Shown piece by piece: positions 1-5,667 of a stretch of 8,773 nucleotides of DNA; within the stretch, counting starts at the first letter, position 1; each line of letters opens with the position of its first letter. Origin of the DNA: Actinomycetota bacterium (GTDB taxonomy: Bacteria; Actinomycetota; Acidimicrobiia; Acidimicrobiales; Ilumatobacteraceae); assembly GCA_009704425.1 (NCBI GenBank), contig WLEG01000066.1, forward strand, positions 1 to 8,773, in the 5' to 3' direction. Made by a program: the position numbers and the translations under genes. The notes beneath the pieces were generated by a model. The model worked only from the letters and a program-made list of their open reading frames with translations. It was not told the DNA's origin and did not search any database.

Positions 1-1
1 C

Positions 2-667
2 GAGTGTCCCTCACTGCACCACGTCGTTCTGCGATCGGGGATCGAGGTGTACGGACGGGGAGGACACCGCCCCGACGTCCCGGACGAGACCGCGCCCACG
101 GCGCCCACCTCGCAGTACGGTCGCATGCTGGTGCAGGTGGAGCGTTCCGCCGGTGACGCGTTCAGCACCACCAAGGCCGACGTCACCGCGTTGCGTCTGG
201 CGCCGGTCATCGGACCACACATCCCCAGCCCCCTCGGTCGACTGCTCCGATTGCCGTTCGTCCCATTCAACATGTTGAAGCCACCCATGTTCACGGTGCT
301 GCACGAGGCCGATGCCGCGCGCGCGTTCGTGCTGGCATCCCAGCGCACCATTGGACAACCCATCAACGTGGTGGGTGACGGTGAGATCAGCGGGTTCGCG
401 GCCGTGCGACGCAGTCGTCACATCCCTCTGCCGCTCTTCGGTCCGGAGTGGACCATCACCCGCCGCATCGCGCATCTGTTCGGAGCACCCGTTCCCGAAC
501 ACGTGATGGAGGTGTTGCACAACGGGCGCCGCGCGACCAGCGGGCGTTGCGACAGTCTGCTGGGTTGGCGGCCCGAGATCGCCACGAACGACGTGATCGA
601 TTCGCTGTTCTCCTGGGAGGGCGTCGTGCGCGTGCCACCGAAACGAGCCTGGGAGCAAGCGTCGTGA
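2..667 (+). CDS. Atypical SDR / NAD-dependent epimerase-dehydratase family protein (5' end outside window)
   Basis: The frame is open to the left edge, so only the last 221 residues are visible; an internal GTG or ATG start is not needed. The visible part looks like the second half of an extended short-chain dehydrogenase: a strand and turn ending EVYGRG, then PTSQYG, LRLAPVIGP, a VLHEADAARA segment, NVVGDGE, and a C-terminal substrate-binding part with IPLPLFGPEW. These are typical of actinobacterial nucleotide-sugar-epimerase-like proteins. The catalytic YxxxK motif is expected at the Tyr codon 116-118, but the fifth position is Leu (codon 128-130), so classical SDR catalysis may be lost. 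The Rossmann glycine motif lies outside the window. The stop overlaps the GTG of the next gene (GTGA), implying a co-transcribed, translationally coupled operon. The substrate cannot be told from the sequence. Family assignment is fairly sure, function is not. Confidence 0.8.
   Translation, partial: ECPSLHHVVLRSGIEVYGRGGHRPDVPDETAPTAPTSQYGRMLVQVERSAGDAFSTTKADVTALRLAPVIGPHIPSPLGRLLRLPFVPFNMLKPPMFTVLHEADAARAFVLASQRTIGQPINVVGDGEISGFAAVRRSRHIPLPLFGPEWTITRRIAHLFGAPVPEHVMEVLHNGRRATSGRCDSLLGWRPEIATNDVIDSLFSWEGVVRVPPKRAWEQAS
651..655 (+). promoter_or_regulatory. Ribosome binding site for the alpha/beta hydrolase
   Basis: GGGAG sits 8 nt before the GTG at 664, inside the end of the SDR-like gene. It supports GTG 664 as the start, rather than the in-frame ATG about 216 nt upstream at 448, which would overlap the SDR gene. 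Confidence 0.6.
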
Positions 668-1536
668 GTTGGGCCACCGCCAGCGACGGCACGCGACTGC
701 ACTACGAGGTGATCGGTCGTCGCAGCGCACCCCCGGTGCTGATGATCCAAGGTCTCGGCGCCGACAAGCACCTGTGGGACCTGCAGCGGTTCGTCCTGGC
801 CACGCGCTATCGGGTGATCGCCCACGACAACCGCGGTGCGGGGCGCAGCGACAAACCGTTCGGCCCGTACACACTGCCCCAGATGGCCGACGACGCCATG
901 GCCGTGCTCGATCACGCGGGCATCGAGAACGCCCACGTGGTGGGGGCGTCGATGGGTGGAGCGATCTCGCAGTTGGTTGGCATTCTCCATCCGGAGCGCG
1001 TTCGCTCCCTGTCGTTGGTGTGCACGTCGTGCAGCAATCATCAATGGCGTCGTGACCTGTTGTCGTCGTGGGGCGACCTGGCTCTGGAAAAGGGCATGTC
1101 GGAGATGACGATGCAGGCCGCGCGCTGGGTGATCGGTCCTCGTTCGTTGCGACGACTGTGGCCGGCGTTCAGTTGGCTCGGTCCGGTGGCCACGTCGCGT
1201 GAGTCGCACGGCTTTCACGCACAGGTGCAGGCCATCCTCGACGCCGACGATTCGCTCAGCACGTTGTTGGGGCAGATCTCGGTGCCCACCGCGGTGATCG
1301 TGGGCAACCAGGACATCCTCACGCCACGCGGTGACAGCGAGGAACTGGCCGATCGCATTCCCACCGCCGAACTCACCGTGCTGTCCGGGGCCGCCCATGG
1401 CTTGATGATCGAGCACGCCACCACGTTCAACCGCGTCCTCGGCGACTTTCTCACGCGCGCCGAACTGGCATGGAAGGCCCAGCAGACGCGCACCGAGGGT
1501 GGGCGTCACTTGCGGGCCGTCCCGAACGCGTCATGA
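664..1536 (+). CDS. Alpha/beta hydrolase
   Basis: A 290-residue protein of the alpha/beta hydrolase fold, a usual length for the family. Visible elements are the oxyanion-region strand VLMIQGLGAD (25-34), the HDNRGAGRSD turn (54-63), the nucleophile elbow GASMGG with Ser96, the acid Asp217 in VGNQD, and His245 in GAAHG. The catalytic triad is therefore complete. HDxRGxGxSD proteins include esterases, lactonases, epoxide hydrolases and C-C hydrolases, so the substrate is open. There is no signal peptide, so it is probably cytoplasmic. The GTG start at 664 is chosen because it has a good RBS and a 4-nt overlap with the upstream stop, and because the protein then begins directly with the first beta strands (GTRLHYEVIG). 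Its own stop overlaps the ATG of the next gene (ATGA), so all three genes are probably made together. The family is sure, the reaction unknown. Confidence 0.92.
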   Translation: MSWATASDGTRLHYEVIGRRSAPPVLMIQGLGADKHLWDLQRFVLATRYRVIAHDNRGAGRSDKPFGPYTLPQMADDAMAVLDHAGIENAHVVGASMGGAISQLVGILHPERVRSLSLVCTSCSNHQWRRDLLSSWGDLALEKGMSEMTMQAARWVIGPRSLRRLWPAFSWLGPVATSRESHGFHAQVQAILDADDSLSTLLGQISVPTAVIVGNQDILTPRGDSEELADRIPTAELTVLSGAAHGLMIEHATTFNRVLGDFLTRAELAWKAQQTRTEGGRHLRAVPNAS

Positions 1537-2498
1537 CATTCCGTCGGGCCGTTGTCGTCGGCGCCGGTCTGAGCGGCCTGATGGCCGCTCGCACGCTGGC
1601 TTCACGCGGATGGAGCGTCGTCGTACTCGACAAGGGTCGCGGTGTGGGCGGTCGCATGGCCACCCGACGCATCACCACACCCGACGGTCGCACCGCGATC
1701 CTCGACCATGGCGCGCAGTTCTTCACCGTGCGCGACGCGCGGTTCGCCGCTCTGGTGGACGAATGGACCGGCGCCGGAGTGGTGCGCGAATGGTGTCGGG
1801 GATTCGGCGGCGACGACGGTCATCCGCGTCACGTCGCCAACAACGGCATGACCGCGTTGACCAAGCACCTCGCCACCGGACTCGACGTGCGCACCTCCAC
1901 ATTGGTGTTCGCCGTGAAGCCCGGTGACGTTTCCCGCTGGACCGTGGTCATCGACGACGGATCGGAAATCGACGCCGACGCCGTGGTGATGACTAGCCCG
2001 TTGCCACAGTCGTATTCGCTCACCGTCACCGCGGGCGTGGAACTGCCGAGCGAATTGCTGCTCACCGACTACGACCGCACCATCGGCCTGCTGGCCGTGC
2101 TGGACCGACCGTCGAGCATCGCGACACCCGGCGGTCTGCAGAATCCCGACGAGGTGTTCTCGTGGATCGGCGACAACGCCGCCAAGGGAATCTCCACGGT
2201 TCCGGCCGTCACCTTTCACGCCAATCCCGAGTGGAGTGCGGCCCACTGGGACGACGACGCCGACACGGGATCGGCGTTGCTCACCAACGCCGCGGGCGCG
2301 TATCTCGGCGACGCCGCCATCGTGGCCAGCGAATACAAGAAGTGGCGATTCGCGACCCCGAAGAGGTTGTGGCCCGAACCGTGCTTCTCCACGGCCGACG
2401 ACACGTTGGTGTTCGCCGGTGACGCGTTCGCCGGACCCAAGGTGGAAGGCGCGGTGCTCAGTGGCATCGCCGCCGGTTCGGTGGTCGCGGGCGGTTGA
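1533..2498 (+). CDS. Renalase-like NAD(P)/FAD-dependent oxidoreductase
   Basis: A 321-residue flavoprotein. The N-terminal dinucleotide-binding motif GAGLSG (10-15) is followed by the acidic end of beta-2 at Asp33 and by GRGVGGRMATRR (35-46), the FAD pyrophosphate-binding signature of the amine oxidase/renalase group. LDHGAQFFTVRD (57-68) is typical of bacterial renalase-like proteins, and FAGDAFAG near residue 294 is the C-terminal FAD-binding GD motif. Length matches the renalase family (about 310-340). Characterised bacterial renalases oxidise wrongly hydrogenated dihydro-NAD(P) isomers back to NAD(P); whether this protein does so is inference, and another amine or alcohol oxidase activity is possible. 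The ATG at 1533 overlaps the hydrolase stop by 4 nt and places the glycine motif at the correct distance from the N-terminus; an earlier in-frame ATG (1470) would lie within the hydrolase. It is the last gene of the operon and converges on the tRNA-Ser(CGA) gene with only 13 nt between them. Confidence 0.87.
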   Translation: MTFRRAVVVGAGLSGLMAARTLASRGWSVVVLDKGRGVGGRMATRRITTPDGRTAILDHGAQFFTVRDARFAALVDEWTGAGVVREWCRGFGGDDGHPRHVANNGMTALTKHLATGLDVRTSTLVFAVKPGDVSRWTVVIDDGSEIDADAVVMTSPLPQSYSLTVTAGVELPSELLLTDYDRTIGLLAVLDRPSSIATPGGLQNPDEVFSWIGDNAAKGISTVPAVTFHANPEWSAAHWDDDADTGSALLTNAAGAYLGDAAIVASEYKKWRFATPKRLWPEPCFSTADDTLVFAGDAFAGPKVEGAVLSGIAAGSVVAGG

Positions 2499-2511
2499 CG
2501 CTCGCTATCTC

Positions 2512-2599
2512 TGGCGGAAGAGGTGGGATTTGAACCCACGGACGCTTGCACGTCGCACGCTTTCGAGGCGTGTCCCTTAGGCCGCTCGGGCACCCTTCC
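2512..2599 (-). tRNA. tRNA-Ser (anticodon CGA)
   Basis: An 88-nt type II tRNA including an encoded CCA (complement of TGG at 2512-2514). The acceptor stem GGAAGGG pairs with CTCTTCC with one G-U pair, and the discriminator is G, as expected for serine. The D arm is CCC...GGG, the anticodon stem CACGC/GCGTG carries loop CTCGAAA with anticodon CGA at 2563-2565, a long variable arm forms a GACG/CGTC stem, and the T arm GTGGG-TTCAAAT-CCCAC is perfect. It reads UCG codons. Its 5' end lies 11 nt after the tadA stop on the same strand, so it is probably released from a tadA-containing transcript; no separate promoter is evident in the gap. Confidence 0.98.
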
Positions 2600-2610
2600 G
2601 CTGATCGAGG

Positions 2611-3072
2611 TTATCGGCGAGAGGCGAAGAACTGCTCGAGCAATGCCGCGGATTCGGCGGCCAGAACCCCGTGCGTGACCGGCGGATTGTGGTTCAGGCG
2701 GGGGTCGGCGCACACGTTGTAGAGGCTGGCCGTGGCCCCTCCCTTGAGGTCGGCGGCGCCGTACACCAGATGACCGATGCGGGCGTTCAGAACCGCCCCG
2801 GCGCACATGACGCACGGTTCGAGGGTGACCACCAGGGTGCAGTCGTCCAGCCGCCATCGCCCCAGGGCCTCGGCGGCGTCGCGCAGGGCCAACACCTCGG
2901 CGTGGGCGGTGGGGTCCTGGTGGTTCTCGCGCTCGTTGTGGCGCGCGGCGATGATGCGCCCCTCGTGCAACACGACGGCACCCACGGGTACGTCGTCGTG
3001 GTTCAACGCGTCGCGCGCCTGTTGCAACGCGGACCGCATCGCCTCGATGAGTTCCTCGCTCACCTGTGCCAT
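2611..3072 (-). CDS. tadA: tRNA-specific adenosine-34 deaminase TadA
   Basis: A 153-residue cytidine-deaminase-fold enzyme that converts A34 to inosine in tRNA-Arg(ACG), allowing it to read CGU, CGC and CGA. Zinc-site residues are all present: His57 and catalytic Glu59 in TAHAEVLAL, and Cys87 and Cys90 in PCVMCAGA. DVPVGAVV (27-34) near the N-terminus and ARIGHLVYGA after the zinc site are also typical, and length fits the family (150-170). The open frame extends upstream only by reading through tRNA-Ser(GGA), so the start is taken as ATG 3072. That A is also the last base of the tRNA's CCA. There is no Shine-Dalgarno sequence, because the acceptor stem lies there. GTG at codon 4 (3061-3063) is an alternative start that would not overlap the tRNA. 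The gene is flanked on both sides by serine tRNAs on the same strand. Identity is very sure; the exact start is less so. Confidence 0.95.
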   Translation of the reverse strand: MAQVSEELIEAMRSALQQARDALNHDDVPVGAVVLHEGRIIAARHNERENHQDPTAHAEVLALRDAAEALGRWRLDDCTLVVTLEPCVMCAGAVLNARIGHLVYGAADLKGGATASLYNVCADPRLNHNPPVTHGVLAAESAALLEQFFASRR

Positions 3073-3159
3073 GGCGGAAGGGGTGGGATTCGAACCCACG
3101 GAGGCTTGCACCTCACACGCTTTCCAAGCGTGCCGATTCGGCCGCTCTCGCACCCTTCC
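3072..3159 (-). tRNA. tRNA-Ser (anticodon GGA)
   Basis: An 88-nt type II serine tRNA including an encoded CCA. Acceptor GGAAGGG pairs with CCCTTCC (G6-U avoided here), with discriminator G. The anticodon stem CACGC/GCGTG bears loop TTGGAAA with anticodon GGA at 3123-3125, reading UCC and UCU. The variable arm has an AGG/CCT stem, and the T arm is GTGGG-TTCGAAT-CCCAC. The final A of CCA (position 3072 on this strand) coincides with the first base of the tadA start codon. SRP RNA lies upstream, leaving about 39 nt between them. The sequence is closely similar to the tRNA-Ser(CGA) downstream of tadA, especially in the acceptor, T arm and variable arm. Confidence 0.98.
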
Positions 3160-3198
3160 AAGGTGTTTTCTATTCCGTGTCTTTGCCCCGAACAGACT

Positions 3199-3330
3199 CC
3201 TGCCGGATGTGGTGACGGCCAGGCGATCTGCGGCACACGAGCGAATCCGCTGAAGGCTGCTACCTTCCGGTCCTGACCTGATTCACGGGAACCCGTTGCA
3301 CAGGACCCGACCGTCACCACACCCGGCAGG
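3199..3330 (-). ncRNA. ffs: Signal recognition particle RNA (4.5S type)
   Basis: The apical SRP domain is unmistakable: on this strand GGTCAGGACCGGAAGGTAGCAGCC, split here as GGTCAGGACC, the GGAA tetraloop (3265-3268) and GGTAGCAGCC. This is the binding site for the Ffh M domain. Further along, CGTGTGCCG resembles the same stretch of E. coli 4.5S RNA. The ends form a long closing helix: 3309-3330 pairs with 3199-3220 in 22 base pairs with two G-U wobbles, giving a hairpin-like RNA of about 132 nt without an Alu domain. Mature ends are inferred from the helix limits and may be off by several bases. The RNA directs Ffh and ribosomes making membrane proteins to FtsY. It lies between the exonuclease stop (22 nt upstream) and tRNA-Ser(GGA). 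A possible -10 box is given separately. Confidence 0.93.
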
Positions 3331-3349
3331 CGCCGAATGGAGCACCGTC

Positions 3350-3355
3350 AGACTA
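3350..3355 (-). promoter_or_regulatory. Possible -10 element for SRP RNA
   Basis: TAGTCT on the - strand fits the TANNNT form of actinobacterial -10 boxes and overlaps the exonuclease stop codon. It would start transcription roughly 13 nt before the SRP closing helix. No clear -35 is seen, so read-through from the exonuclease gene is an equally good explanation. Confidence 0.25.
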
Positions 3356-4246
3356 CCTGCCTCGCGAGCGAGCCAGACCAGCGGCCTTTTCCGCCAGTCG
3401 GGGTGCGCCGAGATCGGCGCAGAATTCGGTGAAATCGGGTGTGGGTCCGTTCCATCGCCACTCGGCCACCGAGCCCACCGGGACCGTGTCCACCGTGGTG
3501 GCGATGCGCCGGAACAAGAGCGCCAGATCGCGGTTTTCGGCCAGCGACGCGGCCAGCTTCGGAGCACCCCGTAGCCCGGGCACGTCCCACTGACCCGCCG
3601 CCTCGGGAATGTCCTCGATGTGCCCGTATCGCGCCAGCACGGCCGCGGCGGACTTGGCGCCCCAGCCGGCCAGACCCGGAAACCCGTCGGCGGTGTCGCC
3701 CACCAGACCCAGGTAGTCGGCGATGCTCGACGGCGGCACGCCGAACTTGGCGATGACCGCGGCCTCGTTCACCAGACCGTCCTCGCCCTTGGACATCTTG
3801 CGACGGTCGATCTGCACCACCCGATCGCCCACCACGCACTGACCGAGGTCCTTGTCGGGGCTGAGAATCTGCACCTGCGTCACCGTCGGGTCGGCCGAGG
3901 CCACGGCGGCGGCCGAGGCCAGGGCGTCGTCGGCTTCGTATTCCTCCATCGCCCACACGGTGACACCCATCGATCGCAACGCCTCCTCGACGATGGGAAT
4001 CTGGGTGAGGATCTCGGGCTCCATGCCCTCGGAGGTCTTGTAGCCGTGCCACAACTGGTTGCGGAAGCTCTCGATGACGTGGTCGGTGGCCACTCCGACG
4101 TGGGTGGCACCCTCCTGCAACAACTGCAACGTGGAATTCAACACCCCGATGGTGGCCGCGTTCGGGGCCGGAGCGGACGAACGTACCGCTTGGCCGTAGT
4201 GCTGGCGGTACAGCTCGTAGGTGCCGTCCACCAGATGGACGATCAT
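3353..4246 (-). CDS. Stand-alone 5'-3' exonuclease (FEN/PolI N-domain family)
   Basis: A 297-residue protein of the PIN-like flap nuclease superfamily, the type found as the N-terminal domain of DNA polymerase I, here without any polymerase. Metal-binding acidic residues match the family in order: Asp7 (LVDGT), Asp55, Glu104-x-Asp106-Asp107 (EYEADD), Asp131 and Asp133 (SPDKD), Asp184 and Asp187 (GDTADG). The helix-3-turn-helix DNA-binding motif is GLAGWGAKSAAAVL (191-204). All acidic sites look intact, so it should be active on 5' flaps or RNA-primer ends, in the cytoplasm. ATG 4246 is supported by GGAG (4254-4257) with 7-nt spacing. The gene diverges from the hemolysin III gene and is followed at once by SRP RNA. 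The family is sure; whether it serves replication, repair or RNA work is not known. Confidence 0.9.
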   Translation of the reverse strand: MIVHLVDGTYELYRQHYGQAVRSSAPAPNAATIGVLNSTLQLLQEGATHVGVATDHVIESFRNQLWHGYKTSEGMEPEILTQIPIVEEALRSMGVTVWAMEEYEADDALASAAAVASADPTVTQVQILSPDKDLGQCVVGDRVVQIDRRKMSKGEDGLVNEAAVIAKFGVPPSSIADYLGLVGDTADGFPGLAGWGAKSAAAVLARYGHIEDIPEAAGQWDVPGLRGAPKLAASLAENRDLALLFRRIATTVDTVPVGSVAEWRWNGPTPDFTEFCADLGAPRLAEKAAGLARSRGR

Positions 4247-4277
4247 CGCGGCACTCCGAATTCACTCATCGTTCGTG

Positions 4278-4283
4278 ATCGTA
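4278..4283 (-). promoter_or_regulatory. Possible -10 box for the exonuclease gene
   Basis: TACGAT on the - strand matches TANNNT in the 85-bp divergent intergenic space. It would give a leader of about 25 nt containing the GGAG ribosome site. No convincing -35 was found, so this is tentative. Confidence 0.3.
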
Positions 4284-4323
4284 GTGCCGGGGCGACATCC
4301 GCCGAGCCCGAGCCGGGGTAACA

Positions 4324-4335
4324 ATGGAGCGATGA
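4324..4335 (+). other. Possible three-codon leader minigene before the hemolysin III start
   Basis: ATG GAG CGA TGA forms a complete tiny reading frame whose stop overlaps the real ATG (4332) as ATGA, giving a possible stop-restart coupling. TAACAAT (4319-4325) just before it resembles a -10 box and would equally fit a leaderless start at 4332. Both are weak inferences from a short stretch and may be chance. Confidence 0.2.
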
Positions 4336-4994
4336 ACGACCTGCACGGCCCGCATTTGATGCCGTTGTTGCGTGGCTGGTTGCACTTGGTCTCGTTCCCG
4401 ATCATGTTGGTGATGGGTGGTGTGTTGGCACTCGTGGTCGACCTTCCGTTCAGCCTTCGGTCGAGCATCGTCATCTACGTGCTGGGCACCGCGACCATGT
4501 TCGGTGTGTCGGCGTTGTATCACCGCGTGCGTTGGCGTCCGAGGGCCAAGCGTCTGATGCAACGTTTCGACCACTCGGCGATCTTTCTCGCCATCGCCGG
4601 TGGTTACACACCCGTGGCCGTGTTGTGCCTGAACGGTTGGGCGCAGTGGGCCGTCGTCGGTGGCGTGTGGTTCGGCGCGGTGTTGGGCATCGTGCTGCAC
4701 TGGTTGCCACGGGTTCCCTCGTTCTGGCACGGCGCCAGCTACATGATCGTCAGTTGGGCCGCCATCGTGACGGTGCCGGCGTTGTGGCGCGGACTCGGAC
4801 CGGTCGGCTTCGGACTGATCCTCGGTGGTGGTGTGTGCTACACGTTGGGCGCCGTCGCGCTGGCCACGCACCGTCCCAATCCGTGGCCGCGCGTGTTCGG
4901 ATACCACGAGATCTTCCACGCCTTCACCGTGGTGGCCGCCGGGCTGCAGTTCGCCGCCATCGCGGGAGTGGTCACTCCCCGACTGGCCGCCTGA
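4332..4994 (+). CDS. Hemolysin III family (PAQR-type) integral membrane protein
   Basis: A 220-residue protein made almost wholly of hydrophobic segments, about seven membrane helices (roughly 15-36, 44-62, 82-100, 104-122, 134-151, 157-178, 194-214). Family hallmarks are in place: Ser60-x3-His64 in SALYH, Asp80-His81 in FDHSAIFLAIAGGYTP, and His192-x3-His196 in HEIFHAF. These Ser, Asp and His residues form the putative metal site shared with eukaryotic adiponectin receptors. The length is normal (about 200-230). The family name is historical; its bacterial role is unsettled, with membrane homeostasis and membrane-energetics roles proposed, so toxicity should not be assumed. ATG 4332 is chosen because it puts a short cytoplasmic head before helix 1; an in-frame ATG at 4221 would overlap the exonuclease gene. 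GGAG at 4326-4329 is too close to act well on this ATG. The 3' end converges on the toxin gene with 20 nt between. Confidence 0.92.
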   Translation: MNDLHGPHLMPLLRGWLHLVSFPIMLVMGGVLALVVDLPFSLRSSIVIYVLGTATMFGVSALYHRVRWRPRAKRLMQRFDHSAIFLAIAGGYTPVAVLCLNGWAQWAVVGGVWFGAVLGIVLHWLPRVPSFWHGASYMIVSWAAIVTVPALWRGLGPVGFGLILGGGVCYTLGAVALATHRPNPWPRVFGYHEIFHAFTVVAAGLQFAAIAGVVTPRLAA

Positions 4995-5014
4995 GTCCGT
5001 TCAATGTGGACGTA

Positions 5015-5392
5015 TCAGACGTCGATCACCTGCACGTCTCGCGCGTAGTCGGCGAGTCGGGCCATGTCGACCCGATCAGTGCTGATCACCGTTCCACCGG
5101 GTTCGGCGTGGGCCACCACAACCGCGTCCACCGCCGAGCCATGCCGCGACAAACGACGGAGTTCGGCCGCACGAGTGGCGATCGTGGCGGGGAGCATCTC
5201 TTCGACGACACAGGTTCGGAGAAATCGAAGAGTGTTCGCGTCTTTGGGCGAATTCCCGTGCAGGGATTCGACCATCACCACTGTCGGAACAATGAGGGGC
5301 GAATCCAACTCTCGTAGCTTCTTCAGCAAAGCGAGGGCCTCGTGTGATCGCTCGGCCAGTTTGGTGATCCCACCACTGTCGAGAATGATCAC
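5015..5392 (-). CDS. PIN-domain ribonuclease toxin (VapC-like)
   Basis: A 125-residue PIN-domain protein. The four acidic active-site residues expected for a Mg-dependent RNase are present: Asp5 (IILDSG), Glu42 (VVMVESLHG), Asp89 (SAVDAVVVAHA) and Asp106 (ISTDRVD). The length is typical of VapC toxins, which cleave tRNA or rRNA and stop translation when the antitoxin is degraded. The start is GTG 5392, immediately after the antitoxin's TGA (no gap), so translation is coupled and the antitoxin is made first. The target RNA cannot be predicted. The stop converges on the hemolysin III gene with a 20-nt gap that shows only a 4-bp GTCC/GGAC dyad and no U-run, so no clear terminator. PIN identity is sure; the toxin role comes from the pairing with the upstream antitoxin. 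Confidence 0.88.
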   Translation of the reverse strand: MIILDSGGITKLAERSHEALALLKKLRELDSPLIVPTVVMVESLHGNSPKDANTLRFLRTCVVEEMLPATIATRAAELRRLSRHGSAVDAVVVAHAEPGGTVISTDRVDMARLADYARDVQVIDV

Positions 5393-5641
5393 TCAGTTCA
5401 CCCGGCGACTTTGATGGGCTCGAATCGCATGCACGATGGCGTCGGCCCGGTTGGACTGTTGCGATGAGGTCGGTCCGAGTTCGGCCTCGAGCTCTGTGAT
5501 GTACGAGTCGAGGGCCTCGAGAGCTTCGGCCCGTTCCACCATCGCACGAACGGCGATCTGCAGCAGTTCGGAGGCCGGGAGACCGCGCTCTTTGACCTGA
5601 CGATGCAAGTCGTCCGGCAGGTATACCTGAAGGCGTGGCAT
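5393..5641 (-). CDS. Ribbon-helix-helix antitoxin (VapB/CopG-like)
   Basis: An 82-residue protein beginning MPRLQVYLPDDLHRQVKERG. The alternating strand RLQVYL followed by two helices is the ribbon-helix-helix DNA-binding fold of CopG-type antitoxins. The acidic middle and basic C-terminal tail (RADAIVHAIRAHQSRR) would be the toxin-binding part. ATG 5641 is preferred over an in-frame start at 5674, because the RHH strand normally starts within a few residues of the N-terminus and because a TATACT box lies exactly 7 nt before it. That box would be untranslatable promoter if this start is right. No Shine-Dalgarno is seen, which fits a leaderless mRNA. As in other TA operons, it is expected to repress its own promoter, helped by the toxin; the repeats at 5618-5659 are candidate operators. 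Confidence 0.85.
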   Translation of the reverse strand: MPRLQVYLPDDLHRQVKERGLPASELLQIAVRAMVERAEALEALDSYITELEAELGPTSSQQSNRADAIVHAIRAHQSRRVN

Positions 5642-5659
5642 ACGTCTAAGTATACGCCT
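5618..5659. promoter_or_regulatory. Candidate operator cluster for the antitoxin
   Basis: Three related hexamers lie here: GTATAC (5621-5626), GCATAC (5638-5643) and GTATAC (5650-5655). The first is the centre of a 12-bp perfect palindrome, CAGGTATACCTG (5618-5629), within the antitoxin's own first codons. AGGCGT (5631-5636) and ACGCCT (5654-5659) form an inverted repeat around the start codon and -10 box. Such repeats are typical RHH antitoxin sites; binding here would block the promoter. This is inferred from position and symmetry only. Confidence 0.5.
5649..5654 (-). promoter_or_regulatory. -10 promoter element of the toxin-antitoxin operon
   Basis: TATACT on the - strand, 7 nt before the antitoxin ATG. 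This spacing puts the transcription start at or next to the A of ATG, the usual design of actinobacterial leaderless genes. No -35 element is obvious. Confidence 0.6.
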
Positions 5660-5667
5660 ATTTGGTT

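Noticed and set aside
418..1509. Long open frame on the - strand (363 codons) opposite the SDR-like and hydrolase genes
   Set aside because: It has no recognisable motifs, is biased in composition (rich in His, Arg and Gly) and lies fully opposite two well-supported genes. In GC-rich DNA such antisense frames are common artefacts.
3073..3153. N-terminal extension of tadA through the tRNA gene
   Set aside because: The extra residues are just translation of tRNA-Ser(GGA) and do not resemble TadA.
4266..4919. Open frame on the - strand opposite the hemolysin III gene
   Set aside because: Low-complexity, highly polar translation with no family features, while the + strand frame has a full set of membrane helices and conserved His/Asp/Ser residues.
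4995..5014. GTCC/GGAC dyad between the hemolysin III and toxin genes as a bidirectional terminator
   Set aside because: The stem is only 4 bp with a 9-nt loop and no T-run on either strand.
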